Source: Isoptericola sp044389085
GTDB taxonomy: Bacteria > Actinomycetota > Actinomycetes > Actinomycetales > Cellulomonadaceae
NCBI RefSeq assembly: GCF_044389085.1
Contig: NZ_JBIRXP010000001.1
Coordinates: forward strand, 930,001 to 994,000
Length of the DNA stretch: 64,000 nucleotides
Direction: 5' to 3'
A program made the position numbers and the translations under genes. This document shows positions 8,738-17,201 of this stretch, piece after piece (position 1 is the stretch's first letter; each line of letters begins with the position of its first letter). The notes beneath the pieces were generated by a model. It saw only the letters and a program-made list of their open reading frames with translations, did no database searches and was not told where the DNA came from.

Positions 8738-9370
8738 TCAGGCCTCGGCCGCGGCCTCGGACTCCTGGTCGACCTCCGCGCACAGACGCTCCCAGAGGGC
8801 GTCGACCTGCTCGCGCAGCCCGTCCTCCGTGCCCGTGCCGTCCAGCACCACGTCCGCGACGGCGGCCCGCTCGTCGTCCGTCGCCTGTGCCGCGACCCGG
8901 GCGCGGGCGGAGGCGTCGTCGAGGCCCCGACCCCCGAGGAGGCGGCCGACCCGCTGCTCGGCCGGCGCGTGGACCACCACGAGCAGGTGGAACCGGTCGG
9001 CCTGGCCGGTCTCGACCAGCAACGGGATGTCGTGCACGACGACGGCCCGGTCGTCCGCGGCCCCCGCGAGCGCCTCCCGCTCGGCCGCGAGGCGGCGGAT
9101 CTCCGGGTGCAGGATGCCCTCGAGCCGCTCCCGGGCGGCGGCGTCGTCGAAGACGAGGCGCCCGAGCGCGGGCCGGTCGAGCGAGCCGTCGGCGGCGAGC
9201 ACGCCGTCGCCGAAGGCCGCGACGACCTCGTCGAGGCCGACCGTCCCGGGTTCCACGACCTCCCGGGCGAGGAGGTCGTGGTCGATCACGACGGCGCCCA
9301 GCTCGGCGAGGCGGCGCGCGACGACGGACTTGCCTGCGGCGATGCCGCCCGTGAGACCGATGCGAAGCAT
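8738..9370 (-). CDS. coaE: dephospho-CoA kinase
   Basis: Last step of coenzyme A synthesis: phosphorylates the ribose 3'-OH of dephospho-CoA. The protein is 210 aa, the usual size for the kinase alone, so it lacks the C-terminal UPF0157 (GrpB-like) extension found on some actinobacterial CoaE. The P-loop GLTGGIAAGKS is at residue 5, followed by DHDLLAREVVEPG for the acceptor substrate and the lid/NMP-kinase segments (HPEIRRLA, HDIPLLVETG). The ATG at 9370 is preceded at six bases by CAGGAT, a one-mismatch -10, so it may be leaderless. It is divergent from the ABC exporter gene. Confidence 0.95.
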   Translation of the reverse strand: MLRIGLTGGIAAGKSVVARRLAELGAVVIDHDLLAREVVEPGTVGLDEVVAAFGDGVLAADGSLDRPALGRLVFDDAAARERLEGILHPEIRRLAAEREALAGAADDRAVVVHDIPLLVETGQADRFHLLVVVHAPAEQRVGRLLGGRGLDDASARARVAAQATDDERAAVADVVLDGTGTEDGLREQVDALWERLCAEVDQESEAAAEA

Positions 9371-9376
9371 GGGCCC

Positions 9377-9397
9377 ATCCTGCCCCCGGCGTAGGCT
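9377..9397. promoter_or_regulatory. divergent -10 elements between coaE and the ABC exporter leader
   Basis: On the minus strand CAGGAT (9382-9377) ends six bases before the coaE ATG. On the plus strand TAGGCT (9392-9397) ends seven bases before an ATG at 9405 that opens a short reading frame. Only nine bases separate the two hexamers, so the promoters overlap. Confidence 0.5.
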
Positions 9398-9404
9398 GCC
9401 CGCC

Positions 9405-9467
9405 ATGAGCGTCCGCGGCGCGCGACCGCGGTCCGAGGGGGAGATGGCATGGCGGGCGGCGGCATGA
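9405..9467 (+). CDS. 20-codon upstream ORF overlapping the ABC exporter start
   Basis: An ATG seven bases after a TAGGCT -10 box opens a 20-codon frame (beginning MSVRGARP, ending AWRAAA). Its TGA at 9465-9467 overlaps an ATG of the ABC exporter (ATGA at 9464). It contains the exporter's GAGGGGGAG ribosome site. The arrangement suggests a leaderless leader peptide translationally coupled to the exporter. No peptide function is recognisable; it could also be a chance frame created by the promoter position. Confidence 0.45.
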   Translation: MSVRGARPRSEGEMAWRAAA

Positions 9468-11332
9468 TGCGCTCGTACCTGAAGGACTCGTCCGTCACCG
9501 ACCGGCGCCTGACGGGGCCGACCCTCCGGCGGATCCTCGCGTTCGCCCGGCCGTACCGGGCCCAGCTCGCCGGGTTCGTCGGGCTGCTGATGCTCAGCGC
9601 GGGCGCGGGCGCCGTGACACCGCTGCTGTTCCGCCGGCTCATCGACGACGGCATCGCGCACGACGACCGTGCCCTGGTCGTGTCGATGGCGGTGGCGGCC
9701 GTCGCCATCGCCCTGGCCTCCGCGGTGCTGGCGGTCGCGGAGCGGTGGTTGTCGGCCCGCGTCGGCGAGGGGCTCATCCTCGACCTGCGGACCGCCGTGT
9801 TCGACCACGTCCAGCGGATGCCGCTCGCGTTCTTCGCGCGGGCGCGCACCGGTGCCCTGGTGCAGCGTCTCAACGGCGACGTCCTCGGCGCGCAGCAGGC
9901 GTTCACCTCCACGCTGCAGACGGTGGTGTCCAACAGCCTGACGATCGTCTTCACCCTCGCCGCCATGTTCGCCATGTCCTGGCGGCTCACGCTCGTGTCC
10001 CTCGTGCTCCTGCCCGCGTTCGTCCTCCCGGCACGGTGGTTCGGCCGCCGTCTGGCCGCCCTGGCGCGCACCGGCTACGACCTCAACGCCGACGCCGGGC
10101 AGATGATGAACGAGCGCTTCAACGTGGCCGGCGCCCACCTGGTCAAGGTGTTCGGGGACCCCGCGACCGAGAGTGCCCGGTACGCGGCCCAGGTGCACCG
10201 GCTGCGTGACCTCGGCGTCCGCACGGCGCTGCTCGGCACCTGGTTCCGCGTCGGGCTGACGACCCTGGCGTCCGTCGCCATCGCGCTCGTCTACGGGCTG
10301 GGCGGGCTGCAGGCGATCGCGGGCGAGCTCACCGTCGGCACCGTCGTGGCGCTCACCGCCTACCTCGGCCGGCTCTACGGCCCGCTGTCGGCCATGGCGA
10401 ACGTGCAGGTCGACGTGATGACCGCGCTCGTCAGCTTCGAGCGCGTCCTCGAGGTGCTCGACCTGGAGCCGGCCCTCGCCGAGAAGCCCGGCGCCGCCGA
10501 CCTGCGGGCCGCCGTGGCCTCCCGGGGCGCGTCGGTCGACTTCGACCACGTGACGTTCCGCTATCCCCGCGCCGACGAGGTCTCCCTCGCCTCGCTCGAG
10601 TCGGTCGCGACCCTGCGGTCCGACCCGACGGACGACACCCTGCGCGACGTGTCGTTCTCCGTGCCCGCCGGGGCCATGGTCGCGCTGGTCGGGCCGTCCG
10701 GGGCGGGCAAGACCACCGTGTCCCAGCTCGTCTCGCGGCTGTACGACCCCACGTCGGGCACCGTCCGCATCGCCGGGCAGGACCTCCGCGACGTCACCTC
10801 GGCGTCCCTGCGGGGCACCGTCGGCGTCGTCGCCCAGGAGGCGCACCTGTTCCACGACACGGTCGCCGCCAACCTCCGCTTCGCCCGCCCCGACGCGTCG
10901 GACGACGACCTCGAGAGGGCGCTGCGCCAGGCGCGGATCTGGGACCTCGTGGCCCGGCTGCCCGAGGGCGTCGAGACCGTCGTGGGCGACCGCGGCTACC
11001 GGTTGTCCGGCGGGGAGCGCCAGCGGCTCGCCATCGCACGCCTGCTGCTCAAGGCGCCGGACGTCGTTGTCCTCGACGAGGCGACCGCGCACCTCGACTC
11101 CGAGTCCGAGGCCGCCGTGCAGGCCGCGCTCGACCAGGCGCTCGCCGGGCGCACGTCCCTCGTGATCGCCCACCGCCTGTCGACCGTCCGTGCCGCGGAC
11201 GCGATCGTCGTCCTTGCCGAGGGTCGCGTCGTGCAGACCGGCACGCACGCCGAGCTGCTCGCCGCCGGCGGCCTGTACGCCGAGCTCTACGCGACGCAGT
11301 TCGCGGACGCCCGGACGACGGCGCCCGAGTAG
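9449..11332 (+). CDS. ABC exporter, fused membrane and ATPase domains
   Basis: Half-transporter of 627 aa expected to act as a homodimeric exporter in the cytoplasmic membrane. A six-helix membrane domain occupies about residues 25-330. The NBD follows with Walker A GPSGAGKTT near 410, Q-loop, signature LSGGERQR, Walker B VVVLDEATAHLD and H-loop IAHRLST, all canonical. The ATG at 9449 has GAGGGGGAG at good spacing; an in-frame ATG at 9464 (MMRSY) is the alternative, and its ATGA overlap with the upstream ORF suggests coupling. An insert of about 15 residues precedes the strand before Walker A. Substrate unknown; lipid or drug export is typical of the class. Confidence 0.92.
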   Translation: MAGGGMMRSYLKDSSVTDRRLTGPTLRRILAFARPYRAQLAGFVGLLMLSAGAGAVTPLLFRRLIDDGIAHDDRALVVSMAVAAVAIALASAVLAVAERWLSARVGEGLILDLRTAVFDHVQRMPLAFFARARTGALVQRLNGDVLGAQQAFTSTLQTVVSNSLTIVFTLAAMFAMSWRLTLVSLVLLPAFVLPARWFGRRLAALARTGYDLNADAGQMMNERFNVAGAHLVKVFGDPATESARYAAQVHRLRDLGVRTALLGTWFRVGLTTLASVAIALVYGLGGLQAIAGELTVGTVVALTAYLGRLYGPLSAMANVQVDVMTALVSFERVLEVLDLEPALAEKPGAADLRAAVASRGASVDFDHVTFRYPRADEVSLASLESVATLRSDPTDDTLRDVSFSVPAGAMVALVGPSGAGKTTVSQLVSRLYDPTSGTVRIAGQDLRDVTSASLRGTVGVVAQEAHLFHDTVAANLRFARPDASDDDLERALRQARIWDLVARLPEGVETVVGDRGYRLSGGERQRLAIARLLLKAPDVVVLDEATAHLDSESEAAVQAALDQALAGRTSLVIAHRLSTVRAADAIVVLAEGRVVQTGTHAELLAAGGLYAELYATQFADARTTAPE

Positions 11333-11433
11333 CGGCCGGCCCGGATCCTGGCGGCGGGACCGGGGCCGGCCGCGGTCCCGTCGTCGGTCGCGCCGTGCCC
11401 CACGCGCTGCCCGCCGGGGTACCCGCACGCACG

Positions 11434-11503
11434 ACGGCGGCCCGCCACCCCGAGGGGTGACGGGCCGCCGTGGGCTCCCGGCGGGTCGTGGACGACCCGC
11501 CGG
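11434..11503. terminator. double hairpin between ABC exporter and rpsA
   Basis: Two inverted repeats stand side by side between convergent genes. The first pairs 11434-11451 with 11454-11471 (18 bp, one mismatch). The second pairs 11478-11489 with 11492-11503 (12 bp, perfect). Either can fold on both strands, so they can end both the exporter and rpsA messages. Confidence 0.75.
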
Positions 11504-11515
11504 ATCAGTCGCCGA

Positions 11516-13003
11516 TCAGTTGCCGGTGAGCTTCTCGCGGAGCGCGGCGAGCGCCTCGTCCGAGGCGAGCGTGCCCGCGGCCTCCTGCGCCGGCGGGGCC
11601 GACGAGTAGGAGGAGGAGGACGACGAGCTGCTGGAGCTGCCGCCGGGGACCGCGTCGTTCACGGCCGCGTCGGCGTCCGCCGCGATGGCCGCACGGACCT
11701 GCTCGCGGTGCGACTCCCAGCGGGCGTGCGCCTTGGCGTACTCCGCCTCCCAGGCCTCGCGCTGCGTCTCGAAGCCCTCGAGCCACTCGTTGGTCTCCGG
11801 GTCGAAGCCCTCGGGGTACTTGTACTCGCCGTTCTCGTCGTACTCGGCGGCCATGCCGTAGAGCGCAGGGTCGAAGTCCTCGGACTCCGGGTCCATGCCC
11901 TCGTTGGCCTGCTTGAGCGACAGCGAGATGCGGCGACGCTCGAGGTCGATGTCGATGACCTTGACGAACACCTCGGCACCGACGCTGACGACCTGCTCGG
12001 GCAGCTCGACGTGGCGGACGGCCAGCTCGGAGATGTGCACCAGGCCCTCGATGCCGTCCTCGACGCGGACGAACGCACCGAACGGCACGAGCTTCGTGAC
12101 CTTGCCGGGCACGACCTGGCCGATGGCGTGCGTGCGGGCGAAGGTCTGCCACGGGTCCTCCTGCGTCGCCTTCAGCGACAGGGAGACACGCTCGCGGTCG
12201 TGGTCGACGTCGAGCACCTCGACGGTGACCTCCTGGCCCACCTCGACGACCTCGGACGGGTGGTCGATGTGCTTCCAGGACAGCTCCGAGACGTGCACGA
12301 GACCGTCGACGCCGCCGAGGTCCACGAACGCACCGAAGTTGACGATCGAGGAGACGACACCGGGGCGCACCTGGCCCTTCTGCAGCGTCTGCAGGAAGGT
12401 GGAGCGGACCTCGGACTGCGTCTGCTCGAGCCAGGCACGGCGCGACAGGACCACGTTGTTGCGGTTCTTGTCGAGCTCGATGATCTTGGCCTCGATCTCC
12501 TTGCCGACGTACGGCGCGAGGTCGCGGACGCGACGCATCTCCACGAGGGAGGCGGGGAGGAAGCCACGAAGACCGATGTCGAGGATGAGGCCGCCCTTGA
12601 CGACCTCGATGACGGTGCCGGTGACGACGCCGTCCTCCTCCTTGATCTTCTCGATCGTGCCCCAGGCGCGCTCGTACTGGGCGCGCTTCTTCGACAGGAT
12701 CAGGCGACCCTCCTTGTCCTCCTTCTGGAGGACGAGAGCCTCGACGGCGTCGCCCACGGCGACGACCTCGCCCGGGTCCACGTCGTGCTTGATGGAGAGC
12801 TCCCGGGACGGGATCACGCCCTCCGTCTTGTAACCGATGTCGAGGAGGACCTCGTCGCGGTCGACCTTGACGATCGTGCCTTCCACGATGTCACCATCGT
12901 TGAAGTACTTGATGGTGGCGTCGACGGCGGCAAGGAAGTCCTCTTCGGTGCCGATGTCGTTGACGGCAACCTGCGGGGCGGACTTCGTGGTGGAGATGGT
13001 CAT
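11516..13003 (-). CDS. rpsA: 30S ribosomal protein S1
   Basis: Ribosomal protein S1, 495 aa, which binds mRNA at the small subunit. It has the four S1 RNA-binding repeats of actinobacterial S1, at about residues 35-105, 125-190, 210-280 and 295-365 (for example GDIVEGTIVKV, GQVRPGVVSSIV, GQVVPGKVTKLVPFGAFVRV). The C-terminal ~120 residues are low-complexity and include a run of ten serines. The start MTISTTKSAPQVAVND is the conserved N-terminus; GGAG lies about ten bases upstream. A classical promoter with a ~128-base leader precedes it, in contrast to the leaderless genes around it. Confidence 0.97.
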   Translation of the reverse strand: MTISTTKSAPQVAVNDIGTEEDFLAAVDATIKYFNDGDIVEGTIVKVDRDEVLLDIGYKTEGVIPSRELSIKHDVDPGEVVAVGDAVEALVLQKEDKEGRLILSKKRAQYERAWGTIEKIKEEDGVVTGTVIEVVKGGLILDIGLRGFLPASLVEMRRVRDLAPYVGKEIEAKIIELDKNRNNVVLSRRAWLEQTQSEVRSTFLQTLQKGQVRPGVVSSIVNFGAFVDLGGVDGLVHVSELSWKHIDHPSEVVEVGQEVTVEVLDVDHDRERVSLSLKATQEDPWQTFARTHAIGQVVPGKVTKLVPFGAFVRVEDGIEGLVHISELAVRHVELPEQVVSVGAEVFVKVIDIDLERRRISLSLKQANEGMDPESEDFDPALYGMAAEYDENGEYKYPEGFDPETNEWLEGFETQREAWEAEYAKAHARWESHREQVRAAIAADADAAVNDAVPGGSSSSSSSSSSYSSAPPAQEAAGTLASDEALAALREKLTGN

Positions 13004-13137
13004 TGAGTAGATGCTCCGATGCGGACAGGACGTAGTGCGGACAGGGTCTGCGGTGCGGGCACCGGACATCACCACGGTCGATCCGCTCGACGCGGCTCGA
13101 CCGTCAGGACGTTCCCGGGCGCACTGCACCGCGGACA

Positions 13138-13166
13138 ATCTTATCGACGCCCCGGCGAAGGGTCAA
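13138..13166 (-). promoter_or_regulatory. rpsA promoter, TTGACC-N17-TAAGAT
   Basis: The best sigma-70/SigA promoter found in the window: -35 TTGACC (13166-13161), a 17-base spacer and -10 TAAGAT (13143-13138). Transcription would begin near 13131, giving rpsA a 5' leader of about 128 bases. Confidence 0.8.
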
Positions 13167-13192
13167 CGCGGCCCCCGTGCCACCATGACCGG

Positions 13193-14014
13193 GTGAGCGA
13201 TCAACCTCCCGCGGCGCGTCCCGTCACGCACGCAGGGTACGACGACGTCCCCGACGACGCCGGCAACGCGGCCGCCCGCGGGTGGTGGGACGAGAACGCC
13301 GACGAGTACCTCGCCGAGCACGGGGAGTTCCTCGGCGACGCGGGCTTCCGGTGGGGTCCCGAGGGCCTCACCGAGGCGGAGGCGGGCCTCCTCGGCGACG
13401 TCGACGGCGCCCGGGTCGTCGAGCTCGGCGCCGGGGCGGCGCACTGCTCGCGCTGGCTGGCCGGCCGGGGCGCCCGGGTCGTGGCCACCGACGTCTCGGC
13501 ACGCATGCTCGCCGGCGCGGCCCGGCTCAACACCGCCACCGGCACGCAGGTGCCGCTGGTGCAGGCCGACGCCCGCTCGCTCCCGTTCGCCTCCGCCAGC
13601 GCCGACGTCCTGTTCACCTCGTACGGGGCCATCCCGTTCGTGGCGGACGCGGCCCGGGTGCATGCCGAGGCCGCCCGCGTGCTGCGGCCCGGCGGCCGGT
13701 GGGTGTTCTCCGTGACGCATCCCGTGCGCTGGGCGTTCCCCGACGACCCGACCGCACGCGGCCTCACCGCGCACCGTTCGTACTTCGACCGCCGCCCCTA
13801 CGTCGAGACCGACGACCTCGGGGAGGTGCGCTACGCCGAGTACCACCGCACCGTCGGCGACCACGTGCGCGACGTCGCCGCCGCCGGGCTGCGCCTGCGC
13901 GACGTCGTCGAGCCCGAGTGGCCCCGCTGGAACACCGCCACCTGGGGCGGCTGGAGCCCGGAGCGCGGCGCCGTGCTCCCGGGCACCGCGATCTTCGTCA
14001 CCACCAAGGACTGA
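13193..14014 (+). CDS. class I SAM-dependent methyltransferase
   Basis: A 273-aa Rossmann-fold methyltransferase. Motif I is VVELGAGAAHCSRWLAGRG near residue 77, followed by the acidic VVATDVSARML and the motif VQADARSLPFASASADVLFTSYGAIPFV. The family is the methyltransferase-11/UbiE-like group; the substrate is unknown. The GTG at 13193 gives an N-terminus in register with family members; no strong ribosome site precedes it. It is divergent from rpsA and converges on the SH3 protein gene. Confidence 0.87.
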   Translation: MSDQPPAARPVTHAGYDDVPDDAGNAAARGWWDENADEYLAEHGEFLGDAGFRWGPEGLTEAEAGLLGDVDGARVVELGAGAAHCSRWLAGRGARVVATDVSARMLAGAARLNTATGTQVPLVQADARSLPFASASADVLFTSYGAIPFVADAARVHAEAARVLRPGGRWVFSVTHPVRWAFPDDPTARGLTAHRSYFDRRPYVETDDLGEVRYAEYHRTVGDHVRDVAAAGLRLRDVVEPEWPRWNTATWGGWSPERGAVLPGTAIFVTTKD

Positions 14015-14052
14015 CCCCTCGCGGACCGCCCCGAGCCCGCCCGCGGAACGGC

Positions 14053-14424
14053 TCAGTCGCGGCCCAGCGCCCGGTGCGGCACCCAGCCCGCGCGACCGTC
14101 CCCGGCGACGCACCAGCTCCACCCGGACCCCGGGTCGTCGGCAGCCATCTCCACGGTCTCGCCCGCCGTCACCGCGAGCTCCTGGGTGTCGTACGCCGTG
14201 CGGACCACCGCCACCGGGCGCCCGTCGTCCAGGTGCCGCTCGGGCACCCACCCGCTGCCTTCCTGCGTCGTGACGAAGACGAACGCGGGCCAGGTGTCGT
14301 CGCGGTCACCGACGCGCACCTCGTCCCCCGGCGCGACGCGCACCGGCGCCCGGGACGGGATCTCGTGGTCGGCGACCACACGGACGGGCCCGACCGGCGC
14401 CGCCGCCCCCTCGCACTGCCCCAT
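14053..14424 (-). CDS. tandem SH3-domain protein
   Basis: A 123-aa protein built from two SH3-like units at about residues 12-62 (VRVVADHEIPSR...GWVPERHL) and 65-118 (VAVVRTAYDTQE...GWVPHRAL). Both have the ALYD-like N-terminal strand, a W pair and a GWVP motif. No signal peptide or membrane segment is present, so it is probably cytoplasmic. The start at 14424 has GGGGGAAG nine bases upstream. It is the gene after polA on the same strand, 37 bases downstream. Related two-SH3 proteins occur in Micrococcales without a known role; it may bind proline-rich or peptide ligands. Confidence 0.8.
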   Translation of the reverse strand: MGQCEGAAAPVGPVRVVADHEIPSRAPVRVAPGDEVRVGDRDDTWPAFVFVTTQEGSGWVPERHLDDGRPVAVVRTAYDTQELAVTAGETVEMAADDPGSGWSWCVAGDGRAGWVPHRALGRD

Positions 14425-14461
14425 CCGCTTCCCCCGTCGCGCCGTCAGCGCCCGCTGCCCG

Positions 14462-17182
14462 TCAGTGCCCCGCGTCGTGCCAGGTCGCCCCGGCGCCGAC
14501 GGAGACGTCCAGGGGCACGTCCAGCTCCACGGCCGCACCCATCTGCGAGCGCAGCACGTCCTCCGCGGCCTCGCGCTCCCCCGGGGCCACCTCGACGACG
14601 AGCTCGTCGTGCACCTGCAGGAGCAGCCGCGAGGCGAGGCCACGCTCGTCCAGCTCCCGCTGCACGCCGAGCATCGCGACCTTGATGATGTCGGCCGCGC
14701 TGCCCTGGATCGGCGCGTTGAGCGCCATCCGCTCCGCCATCTGGCGCCGCTGCCGGTTGTCGCTCGTGAGGTCGGGCAGGTAACGGCGACGGCCGAGGAT
14801 CGTGGCGGTGTACCCGGTCGCCCGTGCCTCCTCGACCACCCCGGTGAGGTAGTCGCGCACGCCGCCGAACCGCGTGAAGTAGTCGTCCATCAGCGACTGC
14901 GCCTCCCCGGTCGGGATCGTCAGCTGCTGCGACAGCCCGAAGGCGCTCAGGCCGTACGCGAGGCCGTAGCTCATCGCCTTGATCTTCGAGCGCATCTCCG
15001 GGGTGACGGCCTCGGGGGCCACCTCGAACACCCGGGAACCCACGTACCGGTGCAGGTCCTCGCCGGAGCGGAAGGCCTCGATCAGGCCCTCGTCGCCGGA
15101 CAGGTGGGCCATGATGCGCATCTCGATCTGGCTGTAGTCCGCCGTCAGGAGCGTCTCGTACCCCTCGCCCACCCGGAAGGCGCGCCGGATGCGGCGGCCC
15201 TCCTCCGTGCGGATCGGGATGTTCTGGAGGTTCGGGTCGGTGGAGCTCAGCCGGCCCGTCGCCGCGATCGTCTGCTGGAACGTGGTGTGGATCCGCCCGT
15301 CCGGCGCGACGGACTTGAGCAGCCCCTCGACCGTGGAGCGCAGCCGGGTCGCGTCACGGTGCGCCAGGAGGTGCTCGAGGAACGGGTGCTCCGTCTTGAC
15401 GTAGAGGTCCTGCAGGGACGCGGCGTCCGTGGTGTAGCCCGTCTTGATCTTCTTGGTCTTGGGCATCCCCAGCTGGTCGAACAGAACCTCCTGGAGCTGC
15501 TTCGGGCTGCCGAGGTTCACCTGCCGGCCGATCACGTCGTACGCGTCCGCGGCGGCGTCCGCGACCATGGACGCGAACTGCCGCTCGAGCTCCGTGAGGT
15601 ACTCGACGTCCGCCGCGATCCCCGTCGCCTCCATCCGCCCCAGCACCACCGTCAGCGGCAGCTCCAGGTCGGTCAGCAGCCCCGCGGCACCCCGGTCCTC
15701 GAGCTGACCGGCCAGCGCCTCCGCGAGGTCGACGACCGCCGCCGCGCGTACGGCGGCCTGCCGTGCCCGCGGGTCGTCGTCGCCCCCGTCGAGGGCGAGG
15801 TCGAGGGCGCCCTGCCCTGCGGCGTCGGGCGCCTCGCCCGCGGACAGCTCCCGCCCGAGCAGGCGGACCGTGAGGTCCGCGAGGTCGTAGCCGCGCTGGT
15901 CGGGGTAGCAGAGGTAGGCCGCGAGCTCGGTGTCGAAGGCGACGCCTCGCAGGTCGAGACCACGCCCCGCGAGCTCGTGCCACGCCGCCTTGGCGCCGTG
16001 CACGATCTTCGCCGCCGCCGGGTCGGCGAGCCAGGTCGCCAGCGCGCGCTCGTCCTCCGGCGTCACGTCGGCCAGGTCGACGACGGCCGCGGCGGTCTCC
16101 CCGTCGTGGTGGTCGGCGAGCGCGACGTCCCACGCGTCTCCCGCCCCGGGCGTCGGTGTCCCCGTGACCTCGAGCCCGAGCCGGCGGCCGGACCGCGCGG
16201 CCAGCCAGGCGCCGAGGCCGCCCGGCTCGAGCGCCGCCAGCGCGACCTGCACGCCCGCGACCTCGGCCGCCTGCACCGGCTCCGCGGACGGGTCCGCGGC
16301 GAGCAGCCGGTCGCGCAGCGCCCCGAACTGCAGCGTGTCGGAGACCCTGTGGACGGCCTCCCGGTCGAATCCGGCGAGCCCGAGGTCGCCGACGGCGAGC
16401 GGCAGCTCCACCTGGTCCAGCAGCCGGTTCAGCTCGCGGTTGAGGCGGACCTGCTCGACGGCCTCGCGGAGGTTCCCCGCCGCCTTGCCCTTGAGCTCGT
16501 CGACGTGCTCGAGCAGCGGCTCCAGGCCCCCGTACGTGGTGACCCACTTGGCCGCCGTCTTGGGTCCGACGCCCGGCACCCCCGGCAGGTTGTCGCTCGA
16601 CTCCCCCACGAGGGCCGCGAGGTCGGGGTACTGCTCCGGCGGGACGCCGTACTTCTCGGCGACGGCCTCGGGGGTCATCCGCGCCAGCTCCGACACGCCA
16701 CGCTTCGGGTACAGGACGGTGACGTCCTCGGTGACGAGCTGCAGCGAGTCCCGGTCGCCGGAGCAGACCAGGACGTCGAAGCCCGCCTCGCGGCCCTCGC
16801 GCGCGAGGGTGGCCAGGATGTCGTCCGCCTCGATGCCCTCGCGCTGCAGCGCCGGGATGCGCAGCGCCTCGAGGACCTCCCTGATGAGCGGCACCTGACC
16901 GCGGAACACCTCGGGGGTCGCGTCGCGGTTGCCCTTGTACTCGGGGAACCGCTCGGTGCGGAACGTCACGCGCCCGGCGTCGAACGCGACGGCGGCGTGG
17001 GTCGGCTGCTCGTCGCGCAGCAGGTTCGTCAGCATCGAGGTGAACCCGTAGACGGCGTTCGTCACCTGGCCGCTGGACGTGACCAGCGTGTCCGGCAGCG
17101 CGTAGAACGCGCGGTACGCCATGGAGTGGCCGTCGATCAGCAGGAGGCGTGGGCGGGTCCCGGTTCGCGCGGAGGTCGTCAC
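14462..17182 (-). CDS. polA: DNA polymerase I
   Basis: Repair and Okazaki-processing polymerase, 906 aa. The N-terminal 5' nuclease covers about residues 10-290 (LLLIDGHSMAYRAFYALP, then the helix-hairpin-helix GVPGVGPKTAAKW). The middle 3'-5' exonuclease-like domain (about 310-480) lacks the usual DEDD metal ligands and is probably inactive, as in other actinobacteria. The polymerase domain has motif A LLTADYSQIEMR, the O-helix KAMSYGLAYG and motif C VHDELVVEV. The GTG at 17182 was chosen over the ATG at 17203 because a TAGGTT -10 ends seven bases before it. It is divergent from a thioesterase gene only 19 bases away. Confidence 0.97.
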   Translation of the reverse strand: MTTSARTGTRPRLLLIDGHSMAYRAFYALPDTLVTSSGQVTNAVYGFTSMLTNLLRDEQPTHAAVAFDAGRVTFRTERFPEYKGNRDATPEVFRGQVPLIREVLEALRIPALQREGIEADDILATLAREGREAGFDVLVCSGDRDSLQLVTEDVTVLYPKRGVSELARMTPEAVAEKYGVPPEQYPDLAALVGESSDNLPGVPGVGPKTAAKWVTTYGGLEPLLEHVDELKGKAAGNLREAVEQVRLNRELNRLLDQVELPLAVGDLGLAGFDREAVHRVSDTLQFGALRDRLLAADPSAEPVQAAEVAGVQVALAALEPGGLGAWLAARSGRRLGLEVTGTPTPGAGDAWDVALADHHDGETAAAVVDLADVTPEDERALATWLADPAAAKIVHGAKAAWHELAGRGLDLRGVAFDTELAAYLCYPDQRGYDLADLTVRLLGRELSAGEAPDAAGQGALDLALDGGDDDPRARQAAVRAAAVVDLAEALAGQLEDRGAAGLLTDLELPLTVVLGRMEATGIAADVEYLTELERQFASMVADAAADAYDVIGRQVNLGSPKQLQEVLFDQLGMPKTKKIKTGYTTDAASLQDLYVKTEHPFLEHLLAHRDATRLRSTVEGLLKSVAPDGRIHTTFQQTIAATGRLSSTDPNLQNIPIRTEEGRRIRRAFRVGEGYETLLTADYSQIEMRIMAHLSGDEGLIEAFRSGEDLHRYVGSRVFEVAPEAVTPEMRSKIKAMSYGLAYGLSAFGLSQQLTIPTGEAQSLMDDYFTRFGGVRDYLTGVVEEARATGYTATILGRRRYLPDLTSDNRQRRQMAERMALNAPIQGSAADIIKVAMLGVQRELDERGLASRLLLQVHDELVVEVAPGEREAAEDVLRSQMGAAVELDVPLDVSVGAGATWHDAGH

Positions 17183-17189
17183 GGGTGCC

Positions 17190-17195
17190 AACCTA
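17190..17195 (-). promoter_or_regulatory. -10 hexamer TAGGTT of polA
   Basis: TAGGTT followed by GGCACCC and GTG. This leaderless spacing decides the polA start. The hexamer lies within the 19 bases between the polA and thioesterase start codons. Confidence 0.5.
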
Positions 17196-17201
17196 TCGCC
17201 C

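Noticed and set aside
12999..13138. An N-terminal extension of rpsA through an open frame in its leader
   Set aside because: The MTISTTKSAPQ start is the family N-terminus and has its own ribosome site; the extension is low-complexity.
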